Part shown: piece after piece, positions 1 to 5,419 of the stretch
Layout of the letters: every line of letters starts with the position of its first letter
Numbering within the stretch: the first letter of the stretch is position 1
Position numbers and translations under genes: made by a program
DNA from: an uncultured Azospirillum sp.
GTDB taxonomy: Bacteria; Pseudomonadota; Alphaproteobacteria; RF32; CAG-239
Length of the DNA stretch: 5,419 nt
Reading direction: 5' to 3'
Assembly (NCBI GenBank): GCA_902489675.1
Contig: CABUAP010000096.1
Coordinates: 1 to 5,419, forward strand
The notes under the pieces: generated by a model
Told to the model about the DNA's origin: nothing
What the model saw: only the letters and a program-made list of their open reading frames with translations
The model's database searches: none

Positions 1-32
1 CATAACCACATGGTTTTATACAATATTTTCAT
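1..32 (-). CDS. Partial gene, 5' end only (product unknown)
   Basis: An ATG at 32-30 on the minus strand opens a reading frame of ten full codons, MKILYKTMWL, before the window ends. The start is supported by an AAAGGGG ribosome binding site at 40-46, seven bases upstream of the ATG, and by its position downstream of the operon terminator at 183-214. Two lysines followed by hydrophobic residues would suit the n-region of a signal peptide or a first membrane segment, but ten residues are too few to decide. It points the same way as the four-gene operon but is separated from it by about 200 bases and a terminator, so it is probably a separate transcription unit. No function can be assigned. Confidence 0.6.
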   Translation of the reverse strand, partial: MKILYKTMWL

Positions 33-83
33 AACCTTTCCCCTTTATCCAAATAGTTCGTTCAGGTGATGTAAAATATTGTA
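19..83 (-). repeat. 11-bp inverted repeat flanking the leader and start of the partial gene
   Basis: TACAATATTTT at 19-29 and AAAATATTGTA at 73-83 on the plus strand are exact reverse complements, separated by 43 bases. On the minus-strand transcript the upstream arm (83-73) would pair with codons 2 to 5 of the left-edge gene. The ribosome binding site and ATG would then sit in the loop. The arms are AT-rich, so the stem would be weak and chance cannot be excluded. The upstream arm also contains TACAAT (83-78), which resembles a -10 box and is an alternative reading of the same bases. Confidence 0.4.
40..46 (-). promoter_or_regulatory. Ribosome binding site of the left-edge partial gene
   Basis: The minus strand reads AAAGGGG here, followed by seven bases and then ATG at 32-30. 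This purine run is the main reason for accepting the short open frame at the left edge as a real gene start. A second AAAGG at 35-39 lies too close to the ATG to act in the usual way. Confidence 0.55.
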
Positions 84-145
84 CGATAGATAGTTATAGA
101 TAATTTCCCCGCTAGCCCTTGATTTTTCGTCTTGATTTTTGCTGC

Positions 146-172
146 ATTTTATCGTACCTTTTTCTGCGACAA
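146..172 (-). promoter_or_regulatory. Weak candidate promoter for the left-edge gene
   Basis: On the minus strand, TTGTCG (172-167) is followed after 15 bases by TAAAAT (151-146). The -35 matches TTGACA at four of six positions and the spacer is short, so this is weak. Its place between the operon terminator and the left-edge gene is where a promoter is expected. A competing -10 is TACAAT at 83-78, which has no convincing -35. The rest of 33-182 holds no gene I can support. Confidence 0.2.
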
Positions 173-182
173 GCACCAACAA

Positions 183-214
183 ACAAAACCCCGTTAAATT
201 TAACGGGGTTTTGT
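183..214 (-). terminator. Rho-independent terminator, perfect 32-bp palindrome
   Basis: Positions 183-214 form a perfect palindrome centred on AAATTT, with arms of 16 bases containing AAAACCCCGTTAAA and its complement. It begins 21 bases past the TAA stop of the SpmA-SpmB gene. Reading the minus strand, the GC-rich stem is followed by TTTTGTTTGTT, which serves as the U-rich tail. On the plus strand the tail is TTTTGTCTTTTT, so the element could terminate in both directions. It ends the tgt operon and insulates it from the gene starting at 32. Confidence 0.9.
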
Positions 215-235
215 CTTTTTCATCCAACGAAAAAA

Positions 236-1465
236 TTAACCGGCATAAAAATAACAGCCGACAACAATTGCGGTGACGATTCCCGCCAGATCGGCCAGCA
301 GCGCGCAAGGCAGCGCCGAACGGGTTTTAGTTATCTTTACCGCGCCGAAATAAACCGCCAGCACATAAAAAGTAGTTTCTGTCGAACCCTGAACAATAGA
401 GGCGACAAAACCGGGGAAACTGTCGGCACCATAGGTCTGCATGGTTTCAATCATCATTGCCCGGGCACCGCTGCCGGAAAGCGGCTTCATCAATGCAGTC
501 GGCAACGCCGGCACAAAACCGGTATCTACGCCCAATCCAGACAAGGCTTTTTCCACGCCGGACAGCAGCAGCTCAAACATTCCCGAAGCGCGAAACACGG
601 CAATCGCCGTCAGCATCGCCACCAGATAGGGAATGATCGTAACGGCAATTTTAAAACCTTCTTTGGCGCCTTCGACAAACAGTTCGTAGACATCTTTTTT
701 CTTCCACAGCCCCCACAAAATGAAAAATGCCGCTGTTGAAAAAAGAATCATATTGCCGACGGCGGTTGAAACCAAAGTTCTATCCGCAGCCGGCAACCGC
801 AGAAAGCCCCAAGCCGCGGCAAAAACCGCAACAACGGCAAAAAACAGCCATCCCAGCACGACCCGGTTGAAAATATTGAGTTTCTGTACCACGGCAACAG
901 CCAAAAAACCGACCAGAGTCGAAGCCGAAGTTGCCAACAGAATCGGTACAAAGACGGCCGCCGGATTTGCGCTGCCGAGTTCCGAACGGTACATCAGAAT
1001 CGTAATCGGAATAAGGGTTACCGCAGAAGAGTTAATGACCATAAACATAATCTGCGCATCGGAAGCGGTGTCTTTATGCGGGTTGTCCGCCTGCAGTTGT
1101 TCCATCGCCTTTAACCCGGCCGGCGTCGCCGCGTTGTCCAGCCCGAGCACGTTGGCGGCAATGTTCATCACCATTGAACCGACGGCCGGCGAATCGGCCG
1201 GCACGCCGGGCATGATCCGCGCAAACAGCGGCCGCAGCAGACGCGCCAAAGCTTCGGTAATGCCCGACTGCTCGGCGATTTTCAACAACCCCAGCCACAG
1301 GCAGAGCAGCCCGGTCAAATTAAGCGCAATCGAAAAGGCTGATTTAGCCGAGGCAAAAAGCGCCGCCGCCAGTTCGTTCCAGACCGCCCAATTGCCGCCG
1401 ATACTTTGCCAAAGCGCACCCACAAAAGCGGAAAGAAAAAAGAACGACCAGATTATTTTGAGCAT
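236..1465 (-). CDS. SpmA-SpmB fusion, nucleoside recognition (Gate) domain membrane protein
   Basis: This 409-residue integral membrane protein joins the two proteins that Bacillus encodes separately as SpmA and SpmB (spore maturation, spore core dehydration). The SpmA half covers about residues 1-195, with the hallmark NIAANVLGLDNAATPAGLKA at 101-120 and a conserved stretch around INSSAVTLIP (144-153). The SpmB half runs from about 200 to the end, with GAKEGF (266-271), IIPYLVAML (277-285), a PTALMKPLSGSGARAM core (322-337) and IVQGSTETTFYVLAVYFGAV (357-376). Many hydrophobic segments lie between. The ATG at 1465-1463 overlaps the end of the ABC gene by 13 nt and has a GAGG seven bases upstream, so translation is probably coupled. 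Family knowledge: fused or paired Spm-like proteins occur in many non-sporulating bacteria, and their substrate is not established. The fold assignment is secure; a role in spores is not implied here, and transport is inference. Confidence 0.93.
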   Translation of the reverse strand: MLKIIWSFFFLSAFVGALWQSIGGNWAVWNELAAALFASAKSAFSIALNLTGLLCLWLGLLKIAEQSGITEALARLLRPLFARIMPGVPADSPAVGSMVMNIAANVLGLDNAATPAGLKAMEQLQADNPHKDTASDAQIMFMVINSSAVTLIPITILMYRSELGSANPAAVFVPILLATSASTLVGFLAVAVVQKLNIFNRVVLGWLFFAVVAVFAAAWGFLRLPAADRTLVSTAVGNMILFSTAAFFILWGLWKKKDVYELFVEGAKEGFKIAVTIIPYLVAMLTAIAVFRASGMFELLLSGVEKALSGLGVDTGFVPALPTALMKPLSGSGARAMMIETMQTYGADSFPGFVASIVQGSTETTFYVLAVYFGAVKITKTRSALPCALLADLAGIVTAIVVGCYFYAG

Positions 1466-3243
1466 GGCGCCCCCTCGTCAACTTCGATAAAACCGGACGA
1501 CTGCATGGCGTAAAAACCCCAATAGATGCCCTTTCTGCGGATCAGCGCGGTATGCGAACCGCTCTCGATGATTTTTCCCTTATCCATGACAATAATCCGA
1601 TCCATTTCCTTTAAGGTAGAAAGCCGGTGAGCGATGGCTATGACGGTTTTGTCCGCCATCAGGCTTTTTAAGGATTCCTGAATATATTTTTCGCTTTCGC
1701 TGTCCAGCGCCGAGGTTGCTTCATCCAAAATCAGAATCGGCGCATTTTTGAGAATAGCGCGGGCAATTGCGATCCGCTGCCTTTCCCCACCCGAAAGCAT
1801 CACCCCGCGTTCGCCGACCTTGGTTTGGTAACCTTCCGGCAGACGCATGATAAAGTCGTGGATATAGGCCCGGCGGGCAGCTTCGAACACTTCTTCGTCA
1901 GTTGCCTGCGGCCGGCCGTAACGGATATTTTCCATAATGCTACGGTTAAACAAGCTCGGATCCTGCGGGATCAGCGCAATCTGCCGACGCAGACTGTCCT
2001 GAGTAACACAGGCAATATCCTGCCCGTCAATCGCGATTTTGCCGCGTTGAATGTCATAATAGCGGGAAAGCAGTTTGATCAGGCTCGATTTGCCCGACCC
2101 CGAACGGCCGACCAGACCGATCTTTTCGCCGCCGGCAATTTGCAATTCAAACCCCTCAAACAAAAAGCGGGCGCCTTTGTAGTGATAGTTGATATTGGCA
2201 AATTCAATCGCCCCTTTGTCCACATTCAATTTAACCGCGCCGGAAACGTCGTTGACGTCACAAGGTTTGGACAGCAGTTTCAATCCGTCGCGGATACTGC
2301 CGTAAACCTTGAAAAATTGCATAAAATTCATTGAGAGCATACTGAAAGTATTGCTCAAAATTGCAATCAAAGACTGCAGCAGCACAAAATCGGCAACATT
2401 GATTTCGCCGATATACCAGTACCACACCGGCAGTGCGTAAAACAAAACCTGAACCAAAGCACGAAACAGGTTCTGCCAGATAAAAATTTCGCCAAACTTG
2501 CGCGTTTCCGCCCGATCGGCCGCGGCTGCCGTTTTCATGAACTTGAAATAGTGCCGGCGTTCAAAACGATAGTTGCTGAAATTCTTAACCAGCCCCGCAT
2601 TGGTAATGCTGTCGACCAGCACGCCGTTGGCTTCCGACATGGTCTGCGCCCTTTTTTCGGAAACCGGAACCATGCCGCGGCTCAGACGGTATATCACATA
2701 AATGACTGCCAGATTGAGCGCGAGCAATATAAAGGCCAGCATCAAATTGACTTTGAGCACAAAACCGATGGTGATTAACATGGCGGAAAGCGGGGTCAGG
2801 AATCCCCACACCAGATTGTAATACATCGGGTAAATACTGTCGATAATGGTTTTGGTTTTGCCTGAGATATTGCCGGCCATTTCTTCGGCAAAAAAAGCGG
2901 TTGAATGCTGATGCGCATAGTCAAACAGGTCTTTGGCCACATTGGCAACACAGCCCGGCATAAAACGCGCCTCGAGAAAACAGATCATATTTTGCGCCAG
3001 ACTTTTCAACAAAAGCAGTGCGGAAGCAATCACCACCAACACTAACGCCTGCCGCAATATTTCCTCACGGATGCCGCCGCCGGAGATAACCCCGACAATT
3101 TCCGCCGCATAATAAAGCGACAACCGCACCAAAAATTCGCCGGCAACAATCGCACCGAGATTGGAAAAGAACAGCAGTTTCTGACGGGAGAAATAACGCC
3201 AGAGAAAAATCCACACCGAAGAGGGGATGGTTTTTATTTCCAT
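1453..3243 (-). CDS. ABC exporter half-transporter (MsbA/MdlB-like, membrane domain fused to ATPase)
   Basis: A 596-residue type IV (ABCB-like) exporter, expected to act as a dimer in the inner membrane. The transmembrane domain covers about residues 20-310, with hydrophobic stretches near 23-53, 63-90, 142-163, 166-186, 253-276 and 283-305. The nucleotide-binding domain follows from about 345. All catalytic motifs are intact: Walker A GRSGSGKSS (379-387), Q-loop glutamine 427 in IPQDPSLF, signature LSGGERQR (483-490), Walker B ILILDE with catalytic Glu508, D-loop SALD (511-514) and switch His539 in AHRLSTL. The length is normal for the family. The ATG at 3243-3241 lies inside the end of the LOG gene (10-nt overlap) and has AAAGGA seven bases upstream. 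The cargo cannot be read from the sequence; lipid, peptide or drug export are all possible. With a single half-transporter in the operon, a homodimer is the simplest model. Confidence 0.96.
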   Translation of the reverse strand: MEIKTIPSSVWIFLWRYFSRQKLLFFSNLGAIVAGEFLVRLSLYYAAEIVGVISGGGIREEILRQALVLVVIASALLLLKSLAQNMICFLEARFMPGCVANVAKDLFDYAHQHSTAFFAEEMAGNISGKTKTIIDSIYPMYYNLVWGFLTPLSAMLITIGFVLKVNLMLAFILLALNLAVIYVIYRLSRGMVPVSEKRAQTMSEANGVLVDSITNAGLVKNFSNYRFERRHYFKFMKTAAAADRAETRKFGEIFIWQNLFRALVQVLFYALPVWYWYIGEINVADFVLLQSLIAILSNTFSMLSMNFMQFFKVYGSIRDGLKLLSKPCDVNDVSGAVKLNVDKGAIEFANINYHYKGARFLFEGFELQIAGGEKIGLVGRSGSGKSSLIKLLSRYYDIQRGKIAIDGQDIACVTQDSLRRQIALIPQDPSLFNRSIMENIRYGRPQATDEEVFEAARRAYIHDFIMRLPEGYQTKVGERGVMLSGGERQRIAIARAILKNAPILILDEATSALDSESEKYIQESLKSLMADKTVIAIAHRLSTLKEMDRIIVMDKGKIIESGSHTALIRRKGIYWGFYAMQSSGFIEVDEGAPCSK

Positions 3244-4160
3244 TTTTTCTTCCTTTGTTTCAGGCGGGTCAATTTATCGCTGACTATCGCCGTATCACGT
3301 CCGGTTTTGGCCAGACGATCATACATACGTTCAATTTCTTTTTCCAGATAGGCCTGTTCGATCTCATTAGCCAATGTCTGCCGTTGTTCTTCGCTGCCGG
3401 CCGCTTCAATCTTTTTCATCTCCGCCCAGATATCTTCCACATGGACGCTGCTGTCGGTTTTCTTTTTCAGAAAATAGGGCAGTTCATAAGCCAGCTGACG
3501 GGCATTGGCATAGGCTTCTTTGGCATCGGCGCAATTGTTATAGCGCATCCGAAGCAGGCGGAAAGCCGTTTCCAGTTCCTCGCTGTCATCCACCACAATA
3601 AACGGCACCGGCGAAGCAAAGCCGCTTGAAGCCAGAACTTTCAGATACTCCAGAATATGGTAAAAAAAGCCGTTGATATTATAGATGATAAAAGGCTTGG
3701 TTTTCAAAAAACCGTCCTGCATAGCCACACAGTCGTAGGCCAGTTCGTCCAAAGTGCCGACTCCGCCCGGCGCAAAAACCACAATGTCGGCTTCCAGCAG
3801 TTTGATTTTGCGATTTTCGAGCGTATCCTCCACCAAGACTTCGCCGATCTGCGTCAAAACTTCGTCTTTTTCATAAAGCTCATAGTATTCACGGGTGGTA
3901 ACGCCGACAATCGGCGTAACATCACTGTAATATTTATCTTTGCGCTCACGCCAGTTATCCAACACGCCGCGGGCAACCGCCCCCATCACGCCGGAATTGG
4001 AAAAACCATAATCAAGGCAAAACCCCATTTTGGCAATTTTGGCGCCCATTTTGTAACATTCTTCAACATAAGCCGGATCTTTGCCGTCGCAATGCCCGCC
4101 GGAAACACAGACCCTCAGGTTTTTGGTTGAACGGACACAGCCTTTTTCATCTTCTTCCAT
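3234..4160 (-). CDS. LOG-family (lysine decarboxylase-like Rossmann) protein with C-terminal extension
   Basis: A 308-residue protein whose first 200 or so residues match the LOG / TIGR00730 family, which cleaves a base from nucleoside 5'-monophosphates (cytokinin activation in plants; old 'lysine decarboxylase' names are misleading). Visible motifs are the Rossmann start LRVCVSGG (15-22), ENRK (115-118) corresponding to the family's ERK with Arg117, and PGGVGTLDE (131-139) with Glu139; these are the usual catalytic and phosphate-binding elements. Two oddities stand out. The first glycine loop, normally YGGGxxGLMG, reads YGFSNSGVMG (51-60). About 100 residues follow the core, ending in a highly charged, probably helical stretch (245-308, rich in K, R and E). 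Typical LOG proteins are about 180-220 residues. The start is fixed by GAGGAG at 4169-4174, eight bases from the ATG and inside the end of tgt; only two bases separate the tgt stop from this ATG. The family is clear, but the substrate is uncertain because of the altered loop. Confidence 0.88.
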   Translation of the reverse strand: MEEDEKGCVRSTKNLRVCVSGGHCDGKDPAYVEECYKMGAKIAKMGFCLDYGFSNSGVMGAVARGVLDNWRERKDKYYSDVTPIVGVTTREYYELYEKDEVLTQIGEVLVEDTLENRKIKLLEADIVVFAPGGVGTLDELAYDCVAMQDGFLKTKPFIIYNINGFFYHILEYLKVLASSGFASPVPFIVVDDSEELETAFRLLRMRYNNCADAKEAYANARQLAYELPYFLKKKTDSSVHVEDIWAEMKKIEAAGSEEQRQTLANEIEQAYLEKEIERMYDRLAKTGRDTAIVSDKLTRLKQRKKKWK

Positions 4161-4162
4161 TT

Positions 4163-5287
4163 TTATATCTCCTCAATATCACCTTTGGCCTGATCGGCAT
4201 AAAATGCGGCGGCAAAATCTTCCAGCGCATTATTTTCGATTGCCGCCCGCAGACCTGCCGTCAGACGCTGATAATAGCGGATATTGTGCCAAGTCAAAAG
4301 CATCACCGCCAAAATTTCGTTGGCCTTTTGCAGATGATGCAGATAGGCGCGGGTATAGTTAGTGCACAACGGACAATCGCAGCCCTCCTCCAACGGCCGC
4401 GGATCTTCGCGATGGCGGGCATTGCGGATATTGACCGTGCCAAAGCGGGTAAATGCCTGAGCGGTGCGTCCCGAACGGGTCGGCATCACGCAGTCAAACA
4501 TATCGACCCCGCGCAACACCGCACCGACAATATCGTCCGGGCGGCCGACGCCCATCAGGTAACGGGGTTTGTCATCGGGCAGCATTCCCGGCGCATAGTC
4601 CAGCACTTCAAACATTTTTTCCTGGCCTTCGCCAACCGCCAAACCGCCGATGGCATAACCGTCAAACCCGATTTCTTTCAACCGTTCCGCCGACCAAGCG
4701 CGCAAATCCTGATAATCGCCGCCCTGCTGGATGCCGAAAATCCCGTAGCCTTCACGGTTCACCCAAGCCTCTTTACTGCGTTTGGCCCAACGCATCGACA
4801 TTTCCACCGATTTTTTCACCGTTTCGTAAGAAGCCGGCAGTTTGACACACTCGTCTAAGCACATGGTAATGTTGGAATCGAGCTTGTGTTGGATTTTCAT
4901 CGACTCTTCGGGCGACAGAAAATATTTTTTGCCGTCAACATGAGAGCTGAACTCGACTCCTTCTTCGTTTAATTTGCGCAGTCCGGTCAGGCTCATAACC
5001 TGAAAACCGCCGGAATCGGTCAAAATCGGTTTCGGCCAATTCATAAACTTGTGCAAACCTCCCATTTTTTCCACCAGATCGGCCCCCGGGCGGAGCATCA
5101 AGTGGTAGGTGTTGCCGAGCAGGATTTCCGCGCCGGTTGCCGCCACCGATTCCGGCATCATCGCTTTGACTGTGGCACAAGTGCCGACCGGCATGAAAGC
5201 GGGGGTATTGACAATTCCGTGTTTGGTATGAAGGCAGCCGCGGCGGGCTTTGCCGGAACGGCCCAATATCTCAAATTTCAAGCTCAT
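4163..5287 (-). CDS. tgt: Queuine/preQ1 tRNA-guanine transglycosylase
   Basis: A 374-residue enzyme, the same size as E. coli Tgt (375). It exchanges guanine at the wobble position 34 of tRNAs with GUN anticodons for preQ1, the first tRNA-bound step of queuosine synthesis in the cytoplasm. The nucleophile and partner aspartates are Asp265 (in DMFDCVMPTR) and Asp91 (in LTDSGGFQVMSL). The zinc site is Cys303, Cys305, Cys308 and His334. Residues lining the base pocket in the Zymomonas enzyme appear conserved by alignment by eye: Asp145, Cys147, Gln188 and GGLAVGE (214-220). The Cys and Val at the positions that differ in queuine-using eukaryotic enzymes favour preQ1 as substrate. The start at 5287 gives the family-typical N-terminus (KFEILGRSGKARRG) and has AGGAAA at 5295-5300, seven bases away. 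It is the first gene of the operon; no other queuosine gene is visible. Confidence 0.98.
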   Translation of the reverse strand: MSLKFEILGRSGKARRGCLHTKHGIVNTPAFMPVGTCATVKAMMPESVAATGAEILLGNTYHLMLRPGADLVEKMGGLHKFMNWPKPILTDSGGFQVMSLTGLRKLNEEGVEFSSHVDGKKYFLSPEESMKIQHKLDSNITMCLDECVKLPASYETVKKSVEMSMRWAKRSKEAWVNREGYGIFGIQQGGDYQDLRAWSAERLKEIGFDGYAIGGLAVGEGQEKMFEVLDYAPGMLPDDKPRYLMGVGRPDDIVGAVLRGVDMFDCVMPTRSGRTAQAFTRFGTVNIRNARHREDPRPLEEGCDCPLCTNYTRAYLHHLQKANEILAVMLLTWHNIRYYQRLTAGLRAAIENNALEDFAAAFYADQAKGDIEEI

Positions 5288-5313
5288 CTTTATCTTTCCT
5301 TATGATTTTTGTC

Positions 5314-5319
5314 ATTATA
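5314..5319 (-). promoter_or_regulatory. Candidate -10 box of the tgt operon promoter
   Basis: The minus strand carries an exact TATAAT at 5319-5314, 26 bases upstream of the tgt ATG. This would start transcription near 5307 and leave a leader of about 20 bases, just long enough for the ribosome binding site. No good -35 sits at the usual distance; the nearest, TTGCTA (5345-5340), is 20 bases away, so the promoter may be weak or need an activator. The leader is too short for a preQ1 riboswitch. Confidence 0.45.
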
Positions 5320-5364
5320 ATGCCGCAAAAGACAGCGCTTAGCAAGGGATTTGTATATTTTCCA

Positions 5365-5393
5365 TAGACAGTCGGAAAGATAACGGCTATAAT
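5365..5393 (+). promoter_or_regulatory. Strong-looking sigma-70 promoter directed rightwards, out of the window
   Basis: TAGACA (5365-5370) is followed by a 17-base spacer and an exact TATAAT (5388-5393). This matches the consensus at eleven of twelve positions with ideal spacing. The predicted start is near 5400. No gene lies downstream within the window, so the promoter implies a plus-strand gene beginning past 5419, divergent from tgt. Confidence 0.6.
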
Positions 5394-5397
5394 TGTT

Positions 5398-5407
5398 TTG
5401 TTAACAA
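5398..5407. promoter_or_regulatory. 10-bp palindrome at the predicted start of the rightward promoter
   Basis: TTGTTAACAA is a perfect 10-bp palindrome overlapping the expected +1 near 5400. A second AT-rich palindrome, AATAATTATT (5406-5415), overlaps its end. The placement suits an operator for a dimeric repressor, but AT-rich DNA yields such palindromes easily and I do not recognise the motif. Confidence 0.25.
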
Positions 5408-5419
5408 TAATTATTAATT

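Noticed and set aside
81..157. 8-bp inverted repeat GTACGATA (81-88) and TATCGTAC (150-157)
   Set aside because: It is short, widely spaced, and overlaps the stronger 11-bp repeat at 73-83; it is compatible with chance.
45..308. 87-codon minus-strand open frame across the intergenic region
   Set aside because: It begins inside the SpmA-SpmB gene and reads through the terminator hairpin; no ribosome binding site or family resemblance was seen.
119..739. 206-codon plus-strand open frame
   Set aside because: It crosses the terminator palindrome and then runs antisense to the SpmA-SpmB gene, with a His/Arg/Gln-rich composition typical of a shadow frame.
720..1490. 256-codon plus-strand open frame
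   Set aside because: It is wholly antisense to the SpmA-SpmB gene and resembles no protein family I recognise; the minus-strand frame has clear family motifs.
3234..4160. Lysine decarboxylase activity
   Set aside because: That name is an old misannotation of the LOG family; the PGGxGTxxE motif points to nucleotide phosphoribohydrolase-type proteins, with no pyridoxal-phosphate decarboxylase motifs.
4127..4858. 243-codon plus-strand open frame antisense to tgt
   Set aside because: The opposite strand encodes an intact Tgt with all catalytic and zinc residues; this frame is a shadow rich in His, Gln and Arg.
5288..5313. Possible preQ1 riboswitch in front of tgt
   Set aside because: The leader predicted from the TATAAT box is only about 20 bases and contains no stem plus A-rich tail; a riboswitch would need a start site further upstream.
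5401..5417. Possible CtrA box (TTAA-N7-TTAA) expected in some alphaproteobacteria
   Set aside because: The two TTAA elements at 5401-5404 and 5414-5417 are nine bases apart, not seven.

Overview
The window looks like bacterial chromosome from a Gram-negative organism, most likely an alphaproteobacterium. The evidence is the Tgt protein, whose catalytic and zinc regions read like those of Zymomonas and other alphaproteobacteria (SGR-TAQAF after the second catalytic Asp, and NIRNAR). I cannot name genus or species. Base composition looks moderate and even across the genes, and I see no mobile element, integrase, CRISPR array, tRNA or rRNA.

Layout: four complete genes lie head to tail on the minus strand and are transcribed from right to left: tgt (5287-4163), a LOG-family Rossmann protein (4160-3234), an ABC exporter half-transporter (3243-1453) and a fused SpmA-SpmB membrane protein (1465-236). 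The junctions are very tight: a 2-nt gap, a 10-nt overlap and a 13-nt overlap. They are almost certainly one translationally coupled operon. It starts near a TATAAT box at 5314-5319 and ends at a perfect 32-bp palindromic terminator at 183-214.

Edges: at the left edge, a gene on the minus strand begins with an ATG at 32-30 behind a good ribosome binding site and runs out of the window after ten codons. Its leader carries an 11-bp inverted repeat, one arm of which is codons 2 to 5. At the right edge, a well-formed promoter (TAGACA, 17 bp, TATAAT) points rightwards out of the window, so tgt is probably divergent from an unseen gene. A 10-bp palindrome sits on that promoter's predicted start site.

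Function: Tgt inserts a queuosine precursor base into tRNA. LOG proteins usually cleave a base from a nucleoside 5'-monophosphate. The ABC protein is a generic exporter, and SpmA/SpmB proteins carry the 'nucleoside recognition' (Gate) domain. A shared role in nucleobase handling can be imagined but is inference only. The LOG protein departs from the canonical family in its first glycine loop and has a charged C-terminal extension, which makes it the most unusual protein here. Nothing in the window amounts to clear proof of a new system.
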